The notes under the pieces were generated by a model that was given only the letters and a program-made list of their open reading frames with translations, had not been told where the DNA came from and did no database searches. The translations under genes were made by a program, and so were the position numbers. Below are positions 36,610-44,216 of a stretch of 64,000 bases of DNA, piece by piece; within the stretch, counting starts at the first letter, position 1; every line of letters begins with the position of its first letter. Source of the DNA: Mucilaginibacter boryungensis (GTDB lineage Bacteria; Bacteroidota; Bacteroidia; Sphingobacteriales; Sphingobacteriaceae); contig NZ_JADFFM010000001.1 of assembly GCF_015221995.1 (NCBI RefSeq), positions 372,001 through 436,000 of the forward strand, read 5' to 3'.

Positions 36610-36882
36610 ATGAATTACGAAAACGGAATAAAGCTAATCAGTCAGAACCTACACCTGATTGATACCATGTATAATGAAATGTTAATTTCAGCAATAGTAG
36701 CTGTGCCAATAAATGCAGATATTAACGGGATTGCCAATTTAATTATCGACGGCGAATGGGACGAAATCCAACATACCATCCAAGGTCAACAAATTCAAGT
36801 GGTTGTTTTGTTTGACCTTGATGAGTACGAACCTGGCGACCTTGCAAAGTGGATGCCTCTTTCTCATTTGATTGGACAATAA
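36610..36882 (+). CDS. Small acidic passenger protein of unknown function
   Basis: A 90-residue acidic protein (MNYENGIKLISQNLHLIDTM) with hydrophobic and acidic alternation (VVVLFDLDEYEPGDL). Not recognised. It is the last gene of the IS element and is followed by a terminator-like hairpin. A 62-residue frame on the opposite strand overlaps it and is judged to be a shadow. Confidence 0.5.
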   Translation: MNYENGIKLISQNLHLIDTMYNEMLISAIVAVPINADINGIANLIIDGEWDEIQHTIQGQQIQVVVLFDLDEYEPGDLAKWMPLSHLIGQ

Positions 36883-36920
36883 CGGTATTTGAAGTGATTT
36901 TACTCATGGTTGTTACCTTT

Positions 36921-36966
36921 AAATCAGACAAATATACAAATTAAAAGTATAAATGTCTGATTTTTT
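36921..36966 (+). terminator. Terminator near the right end of the IS element
   Basis: aaatcagaca (36921-36930) pairs with tgtctgattt (36954-36963), and inside it tatac with gtata continues the stem; a T run follows. It would end transcription before the right inverted repeat. Confidence 0.65.
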
Positions 36967-36974
36967 ATTTTGTT

Positions 36975-37000
36975 TTTGTCCCAGGTTGTATATAGTTACC
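36975..37000. repeat. Right terminal inverted repeat of the IS1595-family element
   Basis: The complement reads GGTAACTATATAC, four variable bases, then TGGGACAAA, matching the left end at 22 of 26 positions. A duplicated AATATATT follows. Confidence 0.85.
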
Positions 37001-37008
37001 AATATATT
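37001..37008. repeat. 8-bp target-site duplication, right copy (AATATATT)
   Basis: Identical to 33557-33564. Joining the flanks through one copy restores TGTCAAATATATTTGACA, a perfect 18-bp palindrome. Confidence 0.85.
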
Positions 37009-37022
37009 TGACAAATAATTTT

Positions 37023-37547
37023 TTAGTCCAAATAAATATCGAGCAAACCTACCGGCAAATCAACGGTTACAATATTCCTCACCACATCAATCCCTTTTAT
37101 AGTAGCTTCATTTAGGGGGAAAAGAATTTCGGTGCCATCATAATCACAAGCTGCAATAATTTGCTGCGGATATTCGTGCACGGCGGTAATTATGCCCAGT
37201 TCTCCTTCGTCAATATCAACAGCTATAAAACCTTCCAGGTCAAACAAGGTAAAATCTTCTTCGTCTTTCACAGGTTTCAGTTTGTTAGGCAGGTATACTT
37301 CTTTTTTTAGCAGCGCGCTGGCTTTCTCAATCGTGTCCACATCTTCCAAATAAATATAAGCTGTGTTTTTTAACGATGGCTTGTACGATGCTACAAAGTA
37401 GGGCACCAGCTTACCGGCTATATCAATAAACACCGCGTTAAATTTGATATCCTCCAGCCCGTCAACATCTACATAAAGCTGCATCTCGCCTTTTAGGCCT
37501 TTGGTTTTGCCAACAGTGGCTACCTTAAAATGATCAGGGAATTTCAT
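37023..37547 (-). CDS. rimM: 16S rRNA processing protein RimM
   Basis: I start at the ATG at 37547 (MKFPDHFKVATVGKTKGLKGE), giving 174 residues; the longer frame uses a TTG lying in the rpsP terminator. The N-terminal RimM domain is followed by the PRC-barrel (DFTLFDLEGFIAVDID, near residue 92). RimM aids 30S maturation through S19. It follows rpsP, as in many bacteria, but with a terminator in between. Before the IS insertion the membrane/XRE operon would have begun about 70 bp downstream. Confidence 0.92.
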   Translation of the reverse strand: MKFPDHFKVATVGKTKGLKGEMQLYVDVDGLEDIKFNAVFIDIAGKLVPYFVASYKPSLKNTAYIYLEDVDTIEKASALLKKEVYLPNKLKPVKDEEDFTLFDLEGFIAVDIDEGELGIITAVHEYPQQIIAACDYDGTEILFPLNEATIKGIDVVRNIVTVDLPVGLLDIYLD

Positions 37548-37566
37548 TTCGTAATTGTCGTCTAAC

Positions 37567-37600
37567 AAAAATAGCCCCGATAATGGTCGGGGCTATTTTT
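37567..37600 (-). terminator. Terminator between rpsP and rimM
   Basis: aaaatagccccga and tcggggctatttt are perfect arms with a TAATGG loop, flanked by A and T runs. On the minus strand it lies after the rpsP stop (37620), so rpsP can be transcribed alone; rimM depends on readthrough or on a promoter inside this stretch. Confidence 0.85.
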
Positions 37601-37619
37601 GAATGTGTTTTGTCTGAAA

Positions 37620-38201
37620 TTATTCAGCGGCAGGTGCTTCGTCGGCAGCAGGTGCAGCTTCTTCAGCAGCAGGTGCTTCAACTTCAGCAGCCGGAGCTTC
37701 TTCAGCTTCAGCAACTGGTGCTTCTTCAACTTCCTCAGCCGGTGGAGTGTTTTTAGCAACAATGGCTGCTGCTCTTTCTTCCTTCTTTTTAGCTTCAGCA
37801 ACTAAAGCAGCTTTTTTAGCTTCTTCTTTTGCTGATGATAAAGAATCTTTTTTACCGGTAATCTTGTTGTCTTTTTGCTCTAACCAGGCGTTGAATTTAG
37901 CTTCAACTTGTTCTTCGGTCAGTGCGCCTTTCTTTAAGCCACCTTGTAAGTGTTTTTTGTATAAAACACCTTTGTATGACAGTATTGCACGGCAGGTATC
38001 GGTTGGTTGTGCACCATTGTTTACCCAGTCAAGCGTTTTGTCAAAGTTAATGTCGATAGTAGCCGGATTGGTGTTTGGGTTGTATGAACCTAAACGCTCA
38101 ATAAAGCGACCGTCTCTTGGAGCGCGGGAATCCGCTACCACGATATAATAAAAAGGTTTACCTTTTTTACCGTGTCTTTGCAGTCTGATTTTAGTTGCCA
38201 T
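37620..38201 (-). CDS. rpsP: Ribosomal protein bS16 with long acidic Ala/Pro tail
   Basis: A 193-residue protein. Residues 1-85 are ordinary S16 ([40 protein letters not shown]). The remaining 100 are an extension: a charged helical part, then from about residue 150 a low-complexity tail of EEAP, PAAE and VEAPAAE units. S16 is usually 80-90 residues; Bacteroidota versions are often extended. The tail's role is unknown; it is probably disordered and surface exposed. Confidence 0.95.
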   Translation of the reverse strand: MATKIRLQRHGKKGKPFYYIVVADSRAPRDGRFIERLGSYNPNTNPATIDINFDKTLDWVNNGAQPTDTCRAILSYKGVLYKKHLQGGLKKGALTEEQVEAKFNAWLEQKDNKITGKKDSLSSAKEEAKKAALVAEAKKKEERAAAIVAKNTPPAEEVEEAPVAEAEEAPAAEVEAPAAEEAAPAADEAPAAE

Positions 38202-38318
38202 TTTTAATTTTTATGTATTCAACATTGCCCCCGGAGTATTCTGCGGGGCTGCAAAGGTAATTATAATATCCATACCGTGCAAATGATTATTAATCAATAT
38301 CAAACAAACGGTTATGCC

Positions 38319-38326
38319 TACCTTTG
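38319..38326 (+). promoter_or_regulatory. -7 box (TACCTTTG) of the nucleotidase gene
   Basis: TACCTTTG fits TAnnTTTG exactly, 23 bp before the ATG at 38350. It sits inside the longer open frame, which argues for the later start. No good -33 TTTG at the right distance. Confidence 0.45.
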
Positions 38327-38349
38327 TATTAATTATACTATCATCAAAT

Positions 38350-38922
38350 ATGTCAGACAAAGTTACTAACCCACCATTTTACCAACCGCCACCAACCAAC
38401 AAATTACGCTTAGCTATTGATATGGATGAAGTACTGGCCGACCCGGTAGCTAAATTTACTGAGATTTATCAGCGTGAACATGGCTACACTTACACGCACG
38501 ATCAACTGAAAAATAAAGAGTTTCGTGATGTTCTGCCTACAGAAATTGGCCACACCTTGCGGGAATACATTAATCAGAAAGGATTTTTTCGCGATCTGAA
38601 TGTGATACCCGGCGCTATTGAGGTGGTTAGGCAACTATGCCAGAAATACGATGTGTATATTGTATCTGCCGCCATGGAATTCCCGAATTCATTACAGGAC
38701 AAGCTGGAATGGCTTGGTGATCATTTCCCCTTCATCCCCTGGACTAACATTATTTTTTGTGGCTATAAAATTGTAAATGTAGATATAATGATAGACGACC
38801 GCATCCGTAACTTTATTGGATTTGAGGGCCGCAAGTTACTATTCACTTCGCATCATAATATCAGTTTAACAGAATATGAGCGGGTAAATACCTGGGAAGA
38901 AGTGGCTGGGAAGTTGTTATAG
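38350..38922 (+). CDS. NT5C-type 5'(3')-deoxyribonucleotidase, HAD fold
   Basis: From the ATG at 38350 the protein has 190 residues. HAD motif I is AIDMDEVLAD (nucleophile Asp and acid Asp) near residue 26, motif II SAAME near 108, and motif IV VDIMIDDRIRNF near 147. This matches the NT5C family, which removes phosphate from deoxynucleotides. Cytoplasmic; single gene. Confidence 0.85.
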   Translation: MSDKVTNPPFYQPPPTNKLRLAIDMDEVLADPVAKFTEIYQREHGYTYTHDQLKNKEFRDVLPTEIGHTLREYINQKGFFRDLNVIPGAIEVVRQLCQKYDVYIVSAAMEFPNSLQDKLEWLGDHFPFIPWTNIIFCGYKIVNVDIMIDDRIRNFIGFEGRKLLFTSHHNISLTEYERVNTWEEVAGKLL

Positions 38923-38929
38923 GTTATAC

Positions 38930-39003
38930 GTCATGCCGAACTTGTTTCGGCATCCCACAAGTATATAATGCGTTATGAGATCCCGAAACAAGTTCGGGAT
39001 GAC
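38930..39003. repeat. Palindromic gtcatgccgaactt repeat
   Basis: The left arm gtcatgccgaacttgtttcg and the right arm cgaaacaagttcgggatgac are complements with small differences. This family of intergenic palindromes is widespread in Bacteroidota. It lies between a plus gene and the minus-strand pfkA and may terminate both. A shorter related copy is at 42074-42127. Confidence 0.75.
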
Positions 39004-39009
39004 GGTTTC

Positions 39010-39987
39010 TTAAAGAGACAGTATCTCCAGTATCTTCAAAAAGTTATCGTTTATTTCTATATTATGTTTAATAGCATGTTCAAACGGGGTGAAGGCAATT
39101 TCGTTACTTATAATGCCCACCATCTCGTTACGCCGGCCTGCAATTAAAGCTTCCACTGCTGCTACACCTATACGGCTGGCCAGTACCCTATCCATACAGC
39201 TTGGGCGGCCACCGCGCTGAATATGGCCCAGAATAGAAATGCGGGTATCATATTGAGGGTAACGTTCTTTTATCTGGCGGCCAATTTCAAAAGCATTACC
39301 TGCTTCGCCGCTTTCGGCTACCATTACAATCTTTGACGATTTATCTTTACGGCCTTTCTCCAAACGTTCATAAAGTGCGTTCAGGTCGGTTTTTGATTCG
39401 GGGATCAAAATGGCTTCGGCGCCTGCTGCAATACCTGTGCGCAGGGCAATTAAACCACAATCGCGCCCCATAACCTCCACTATAAATAAACGGTCGTGCG
39501 ATTCGGCGGTGTCACGTATTTTATCTACCGCGTCAACCACGGTATTAATGGCGGTATCGTAGCCAATGGTAAAATCGGTACCGGCCAAATCGTTATCAAT
39601 AGTGCCGGGTAAACCTAATACGGGCATATCATATTCCTGTCCAAACACACGGGCGCCGGTAAACGTACCATCGCCGCCAATAGCCACCAGGGCGCCGATA
39701 TTATTTTTCTTTAACTGTTCATAGGCTTTTTTGCGGCCTTCAGGCGTACGGAATTGATCGCTGCGGGCCGTTTTTAAAATAGTGCCCCCCCGCTGTATAA
39801 TGTTGGCAACCGATTTACGGTCCATATTAAATATATCCCCGCTTATCATCCCTTCGTACCCGCGGCGGATACCTGCAACTTCTAAATTATAATATAAGGC
39901 GCTGCGTACTACCGCCCTGATAGCGGCATTCATGCCAGGTGCATCGCCACCGGATGTGAAAACACCTATTTTCTTTATTTCAGCCAT
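39010..39987 (-). CDS. pfkA: ATP-dependent 6-phosphofructokinase
   Basis: The ATG at 39987 (MAEIKKIGVFTSGGDAPGMN) gives 325 residues, the usual length of PfkA. GGDAPGMNAAIR, the GGDGTFTGAR ATP site near residue 101, the catalytic GTIDNDLAGTDFTIGYDTA near 124 and VEVMGRDCGLIALR near 168 are intact. It phosphorylates fructose 6-phosphate in glycolysis. Asp after GG(T)IDND is the catalytic base in the family. The stretch upstream holds a hairpin that could be part of its leader. Confidence 0.96.
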   Translation of the reverse strand: MAEIKKIGVFTSGGDAPGMNAAIRAVVRSALYYNLEVAGIRRGYEGMISGDIFNMDRKSVANIIQRGGTILKTARSDQFRTPEGRKKAYEQLKKNNIGALVAIGGDGTFTGARVFGQEYDMPVLGLPGTIDNDLAGTDFTIGYDTAINTVVDAVDKIRDTAESHDRLFIVEVMGRDCGLIALRTGIAAGAEAILIPESKTDLNALYERLEKGRKDKSSKIVMVAESGEAGNAFEIGRQIKERYPQYDTRISILGHIQRGGRPSCMDRVLASRIGVAAVEALIAGRRNEMVGIISNEIAFTPFEHAIKHNIEINDNFLKILEILSL

Positions 39988-40044
39988 TGGTTCCCTTTGA
40001 AAAAGCGGCTGCACCGCAGTTCATAGTTTATTGATGTATGTTAC

Positions 40045-40079
40045 TTAGTGTAAGTTTTACGCTTGCGAATTTACACTAA
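40045..40079. other. Hairpin in the pfkA upstream region
   Basis: ttagtgtaagttt pairs with gaatttacactaa (two G-U pairs), followed on the plus strand by a T run. No plus gene precedes it, so it is not an ordinary terminator; it may lie in the minus-strand leader of pfkA. Confidence 0.4.
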
Positions 40080-40150
40080 TTTTTAAATCGGGAGGATATT
40101 ATTTAACAGAATGGCCAAGTAAGGTATAAGGGCAGATATAATTCAAAAAT

Positions 40151-40188
40151 CAGAAAAGCGTTCATTTTAGGAAATGAACGCTTTTCTG
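40151..40188 (-). terminator. Terminator of the S41 peptidase gene
   Basis: cagaaaagcgttcattt (40151-40167) and aaatgaacgcttttctg (40172-40188) form a perfect 17-bp stem with a 4-nt loop. On the minus strand it is followed by a U run (plus aaaaat at 40145-40150). Confidence 0.9.
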
Positions 40189-40231
40189 CAAATGTTAATA
40201 ACCCCGAAATTGAAATTCTGCAATCCGAATC

Positions 40232-41971
40232 CTAATTATCTTCCCCGCTATCCTTTTTCTTACCAGCCATGGCCAGTTGCGGTTTGCCAATAACTTTATA
40301 ACTGCCTTCGCCTTTTAATATGGCGGCAACCTGGTTTTTATCCTGCATGGTTTTCACCGCGCGAGCCAGTTCCTTATCATATTTAAAGTTTACTTCGTAG
40401 CGGCCTTTATCAAAATAATAGCGCGATGCTATTTCATTTTCAAGCACCTGCTTTATCTCGTCTTTATGCTGTTGCAGGTCGTTTTTTTTGCTGGCCAGCA
40501 TTTTGGCTTTCAGGGCATCGTATTCGGTTTGTACTTCGCTAAATCCCTTCTCTTTAGTCGCCTCGGTCTTAAAGGCGTCAAGCACTTTTTCCGACGCAGT
40601 ACTGTACGAATAGTTTTTATCCGACAGATATTTTACAAAATCTGCGTAATCAGCATCGCTAAGGGTAAACCCTTTTACCGGGGCAATTTGCGGATGGGTA
40701 TTGCGGTATTTGTTAGCATAATCAAAAATGAAAAGCTTGCCCACCAGGGTTTGGGTAATATCGGCAAACTTCTCCTGCTTCATAAACAGATCGGGGTATA
40801 CACCACTGCCATCGTAAACCGAGCGACCATCCTTGGTCTTAAATTCGTGCATCATCGAATCGGCAACTTTTGAAAGGCTGCCGTCATCCTTGCGGTGGGT
40901 ATAATCAACCTCCTGCACGCAACGGCCCGATGGGATATAGTATTTAGCGATAGTGATTTTAACTAAACTATTATAAGGAAGATTAAAGGTTTGCTGCACC
41001 AGCCCTTTGCCATAGCTGCGCTGACCGATCACCACGGCGCGGTCTAAATCCTGCAAAGCCCCTGCGGTAATTTCTGAAGCCGAGGCCGAATGCGCGTTCA
41101 CCAGCACTACCAATGGCAGGTTAGGTTCCAGTGGGTCGCTTACCGTACGGTAGCTGTAATTTTTTTCTTTAACCTTTCCTTTTTGGGATACAACTTCCTG
41201 GTCTTTTGCTACAAACAAGTTCACAATTTTTACAGCTTCCTGCAAAATACCTCCACCGTTCGACCTTAGATCGAGGATAATACCGTTAGGGTTGTTCTTT
41301 TTCAGCGACACTAACGCGTTAGTTACCTCCTCGGCCGAATTTTCCAGGAACTTATCCAGCTTTATGTAACCCATATTGCCATCAACCATACCGAAATAGG
41401 ATACGTTGGGTTGTTTGATCTCCTCGCGCACCAGGTTTTTTTCAACCGGGGCGGCAGCATCGCGCTTTACCAATATTTTAATGGCTGCGCCTTTGGCCCC
41501 TTTTAGCAGCAAACTTACCTGATCGTTATTTTTACCGTTAAGGTCAATATCATTAATTTTTAAAAGCTGATCGCCGGGGCGCATATCGGCTTTTTGGGCC
41601 GGGAACCCTTCAAATACATCCGATACATATATTTTATTATCGCGCACAAAAATGCCTGCGCCAATGCCGCCATATTGGGTACTTACATAGCGTAGCTTGT
41701 AATCTTCAATTTCCGATTCGGGGACGAATTCCGTATAGGGATCAAGGTTATCCAGCATGGCATCCACACCGGTTTTCAGCATTTTAGCCGAATTTATATC
41801 ATCAACATAGTTAATATTGACTTCTTTATAAAGGGAGGCAAATACGTCCAGATTTTTGGATATCTGGAACAGGTCGTCGTTGAAACTCCATACAAGCAGG
41901 GCCAAACCTATCACACCTGCCGAAAATCCTATTGCTTTATAACTGCTTTTTATTTTTGCCATGCTTTTCAT
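40232..41971 (-). CDS. S41 (CtpA-type) C-terminal processing peptidase
   Basis: An ATG at 41971 (or 41962) gives about 579 residues; the longer frame begins with GTG. There is one N-terminal membrane helix (AIGFSAGVIGLALLVWSF), a PDZ domain at about 85-170 (GGIGAGIFVRDNKIYVSDV), the protease core with nucleophile Ser in VNAHSASASEITAGALQD and general-base Lys in GQRSYGKGLVQQTF, and a 150-residue C-terminal extension of unknown role. It acts in the periplasm on C-termini of exported proteins. Confidence 0.9.
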   Translation of the reverse strand: MKSMAKIKSSYKAIGFSAGVIGLALLVWSFNDDLFQISKNLDVFASLYKEVNINYVDDINSAKMLKTGVDAMLDNLDPYTEFVPESEIEDYKLRYVSTQYGGIGAGIFVRDNKIYVSDVFEGFPAQKADMRPGDQLLKINDIDLNGKNNDQVSLLLKGAKGAAIKILVKRDAAAPVEKNLVREEIKQPNVSYFGMVDGNMGYIKLDKFLENSAEEVTNALVSLKKNNPNGIILDLRSNGGGILQEAVKIVNLFVAKDQEVVSQKGKVKEKNYSYRTVSDPLEPNLPLVVLVNAHSASASEITAGALQDLDRAVVIGQRSYGKGLVQQTFNLPYNSLVKITIAKYYIPSGRCVQEVDYTHRKDDGSLSKVADSMMHEFKTKDGRSVYDGSGVYPDLFMKQEKFADITQTLVGKLFIFDYANKYRNTHPQIAPVKGFTLSDADYADFVKYLSDKNYSYSTASEKVLDAFKTEATKEKGFSEVQTEYDALKAKMLASKKNDLQQHKDEIKQVLENEIASRYYFDKGRYEVNFKYDKELARAVKTMQDKNQVAAILKGEGSYKVIGKPQLAMAGKKKDSGEDN

Positions 41972-42073
41972 GCTCAACACTTTTATCTCGGGAAGATAAA
42001 GTTACAAAAAGCATTTCTTGTTTTACAATGTTCCTTAACTTACAAATAGGAATTGTTTAATATAAATGTCAAG

Positions 42074-42127
42074 GTCATGCCGAATTTGTTACCGGCATGT
42101 GAGATGCCGAAATAAATTCGGCATGAC
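42074..42127. repeat. Palindromic gtcatgccgaattt repeat (second copy)
   Basis: The left arm gtcatgccgaatttgtt and the right arm aaattcggcatgac are complementary, with an internal gatgccg/cggcat stem. Same family as 38930-39003. It lies between two minus-strand genes. Confidence 0.7.
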
Positions 42128-42157
42128 GCTGTTTGCAAAGCAGGTAAAATATAATAT

Positions 42158-42373
42158 TTAAAGCCGGTTGTTATCAATATTAACCAGGGCTTTTTTTAGT
42201 GTAAAAACCACGTAAGCGCGGTTGCGGTTAACCAACGCTTCCAGTTTGCTGATCAGGTTTTCTTCCTGCCCTTCGGTGTATTCCAGTTGTTCGTCGGTTA
42301 AGTGGTTGTATTTGCGTTGTAGCTTAATTTTTACACGCGGCCAGTCTTTATTACTGATGCTAATCTCTGCCAT
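42158..42373 (-). CDS. CsbD-like small stress protein
   Basis: Starting at the ATG at 42373 gives 71 residues (MAEISISNKDWPRVKIKLQR). The pattern W...K.KL...YNHLTDEQLEYTEGQEENLISKL follows the CsbD family (W..LKG, LTDDDL, G..D.L.G), which includes sigma-B-controlled general-stress proteins of unknown function. The match is by pattern only. Confidence 0.6.
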   Translation of the reverse strand: MAEISISNKDWPRVKIKLQRKYNHLTDEQLEYTEGQEENLISKLEALVNRNRAYVVFTLKKALVNIDNNRL

Positions 42374-42620
42374 AATAATTATTTGCGGCAAAAATATGAA
42401 ATTTAGTGATTAGTGTTTAGTTAATTGGAGATTAAGGTTTATGCCAAAATAGCTTCAATTAAGCTTTGCAGTGGCCTGATATATGGTATGCGAATGCAAC
42501 CATTATGAAGATTTATTATAGCAGCACGAACATTTTTGGCAAGGCTATTGCAAGGCATTATACAATAAATGGCTGTAAAAGCAGTTTTTACATCCAGTAT
42601 TAATCTACATCTGATAAATT

Positions 42621-43199
42621 ATGAAAAAGTACGTATTGAGTATAGCAATGCTGATGGCCGTGGCCATTGGTGCTAAAGCACAATTTAATTTGGGTATTAA
42701 GGGCGGTGTAAACTTCTCGAAGATAAATACCGATAACCTGAACGAGTCGACCAAGACTGGCTATCAGGCAGGCTTATTTGCCCGTTTTGGCGGCGGTTTG
42801 TACCTACAGCCCGAAATTTACCTGGGCAGCCGCGGCGGCAAGTTTGAAACATCAAACAACAATTTTAGCGGTGATGTTAATTTTACTACACTGAATGTGC
42901 CTTTATTAATAGGCGGCCGTGTAATAGGTACCAACAAGGTTAATTTGCGGGTAATGGCTGGCCCGATTTATTCTTACAACATTAGCAAAAGCCAAAGTTT
43001 TGCTGATAATTTTAATGGCGCTTATGCCGATTTTGGCAACTACAAAAAAAGCACGCTGGGTTACCAGGCCGGTGCCGGGGTTGATTTAGGCGCTATTACC
43101 GCCGATTTGCGTTACGAAGGCAGCCTGACAAAAATTAACGATAATTATGGCCAGCGACCAAGCCTGTGGGCAGTAAGCGTAGGGTTTAAAATATTCTAA
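42621..43199 (+). CDS. PorT-like outer-membrane beta-barrel protein
   Basis: A 192-residue protein with a signal peptide (residues 1-21, MKKYVLSIAMLMAVAIGAKAQ). The mature part FNLGIKGGVNFSKI and the C-terminal VSVGFKIF (terminal aromatic, as in barrel proteins) fit the PorT/OMP_b-brl_2 family. About eight beta-strands are expected. Function is unknown. A terminator follows. Confidence 0.8.
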   Translation: MKKYVLSIAMLMAVAIGAKAQFNLGIKGGVNFSKINTDNLNESTKTGYQAGLFARFGGGLYLQPEIYLGSRGGKFETSNNNFSGDVNFTTLNVPLLIGGRVIGTNKVNLRVMAGPIYSYNISKSQSFADNFNGAYADFGNYKKSTLGYQAGAGVDLGAITADLRYEGSLTKINDNYGQRPSLWAVSVGFKIF

Positions 43200-43223
43200 T
43201 AAAAAGGAATATTGTTAAATTAT

Positions 43224-43258
43224 AAAAGCCACCCGATTTTATCGGGCGGCTTTTGTTT
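43224..43258 (+). terminator. Terminator of the porin-like gene
   Basis: aaaagccacccgat and atcgggcggctttt form a stem with one mismatch around a TTT loop, followed by TTTTGTTTT. Confidence 0.85.
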
Positions 43259-43400
43259 TATAGTCGCCAGGTAACGCGGGAAGAAAATTAATTTCAGCAA
43301 ATGAAAATTTGTGCCACGGCTTTATAATATACAGCCATCTTTAAAACAATCTCATCAAAATGGCATTTACTTTGTAATCTAAATATTACAGAAAAGATAT

Positions 43401-44078
43401 ATGAAAACTTTAAGAATTAAGATAGCGGCGTTAAGCATAGCTGTCGTAACAACGGGATTATTAGCGCCCGGTTGTAACTCATTTACAAAAACACAAAAAG
43501 GCGCGGCTATCGGCGCAGGCGCAGGCGGCGTTGTAGGCGCCTTTATAGGTAAAGCGGCAGGTAACACTGCTTTAGGAGCTGTAATTGGCGGCGCGGTTGG
43601 CGGTACTGCCGGCGCAGTGATAGGCCATAAAATGGATAAACAGGCAGCTGAAATAAAGCAAACCGTTCCGGGTGCTACGGTAGTGCGCCAGGGCGAAGGT
43701 ATTATTGTGAAGTTTGATTCGGGCATTTTATTTGATGTGGATAAAACCGGATTGAAACCTGCTGCAAAAAGTAATCTTGAAAATCTGGCTAAATCGCTGG
43801 CAAATAATCCACAAACCAACATACTTATTGTGGGCCATACCGATAATACCGGTACCGATACACATAATATGGATCTGTCTATCCGCCGTGCCGAAGCTGT
43901 AAAATCGTATTTGGTAAGCAGTGGGGTAGATGGGGCTCGTTTAAATACACAGGGTAAAGGCGAAATTGAACCTATTGCCGATAACGCCACTGCCGATGGG
44001 CGCTCGCAAAACCGCCGTGTAGAGATAGCCATTGTTGCTAACGAACAAATGAAGGCTGAAGCAAAGCAGGGGCAATAA
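43401..44078 (+). CDS. OmpA-family lipoprotein with glycine zipper
   Basis: A 225-residue protein. The signal ends LLAPGC (lipobox Cys at residue 25). Residues 34-75 are a glycine-zipper run (GAAIGAGAGGVVGAFIGKAAG) as in YiaD/Slp-type proteins, and the C-terminus is an OmpA peptidoglycan-binding domain with VGHTDNTGTDTHNMDLSIRRA near residue 148. It probably anchors the outer membrane to the wall. A terminator follows. Confidence 0.9.
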   Translation: MKTLRIKIAALSIAVVTTGLLAPGCNSFTKTQKGAAIGAGAGGVVGAFIGKAAGNTALGAVIGGAVGGTAGAVIGHKMDKQAAEIKQTVPGATVVRQGEGIIVKFDSGILFDVDKTGLKPAAKSNLENLAKSLANNPQTNILIVGHTDNTGTDTHNMDLSIRRAEAVKSYLVSSGVDGARLNTQGKGEIEPIADNATADGRSQNRRVEIAIVANEQMKAEAKQGQ

Positions 44079-44100
44079 GAATTTAAGGTCTTTGATTTGT

Positions 44101-44139
44101 AAAAATAGCGATGGGTTTTAGACCCCATCGCTATTTTTT
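44101..44139 (+). terminator. Terminator of the OmpA-family gene
   Basis: aaaaatagcgatggg (44101-44115) and cccatcgctattttt (44124-44138) form a perfect 15-bp stem with a T run at the end. Confidence 0.9.
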
Positions 44140-44180
44140 GCTTGCTAACTGAGGTACACAATATCTAACTAATTATTTCG

Positions 44181-44212
44181 TTTGTAAATTATCACACAAC
44201 CACATACCTTTG
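44181..44212 (+). promoter_or_regulatory. Consensus sigma-A promoter of the metal cluster
   Basis: TTTG at 44181-44184, a 20-bp spacer, TACCTTTG at 44205-44212. This is an exact match to the Bacteroidota consensus. The ATG at 44217 lies only 4 bp after it, so the message is predicted to have almost no leader. Confidence 0.65.
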
Positions 44213-44216
44213 CATT

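Larger units (their letters stand above)
33565..37000. mobile_element. IS1595-family element (3,436 bp) with passenger genes
   Basis: The left end begins GGTAACTATATACCTATTGG and the complement of the right end begins GGTAACTATATACAACCTGG; both continue GACAAA, so 22 of 26 positions match. An 8-bp duplication AATATATT flanks it. Inside are an IS1595/ISXO2-type transposase (34417), a HEPN-like gene in the opposite direction, two 44-residue small frames, two minus-strand genes of unknown function, a 110-nt foldable region and a 90-residue frame. IS1595 family members with passenger genes are known. The element should be movable if the transposase is active, since both ends are intact. Confidence 0.85.

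Noticed and set aside
36743..36931. 62-residue minus-strand frame at the right end of the IS element
   Set aside because: It overlaps the 90-residue frame, is rich in Gln, Arg and Ser like a shadow, and its start lies in the terminator hairpin.
33551..37016. Longer inverted repeats ending at tgtcaaatatatt as the true ends of the element
   Set aside because: Those outer bases equal the palindromic duplication and flanks (gtca/tgac). Taking GGTAAC as the end gives an 8-bp target duplication, as IS1595 requires.
40045..40079. Terminator for a plus-strand gene
   Set aside because: No plus-strand gene precedes it; kept only as a hairpin.
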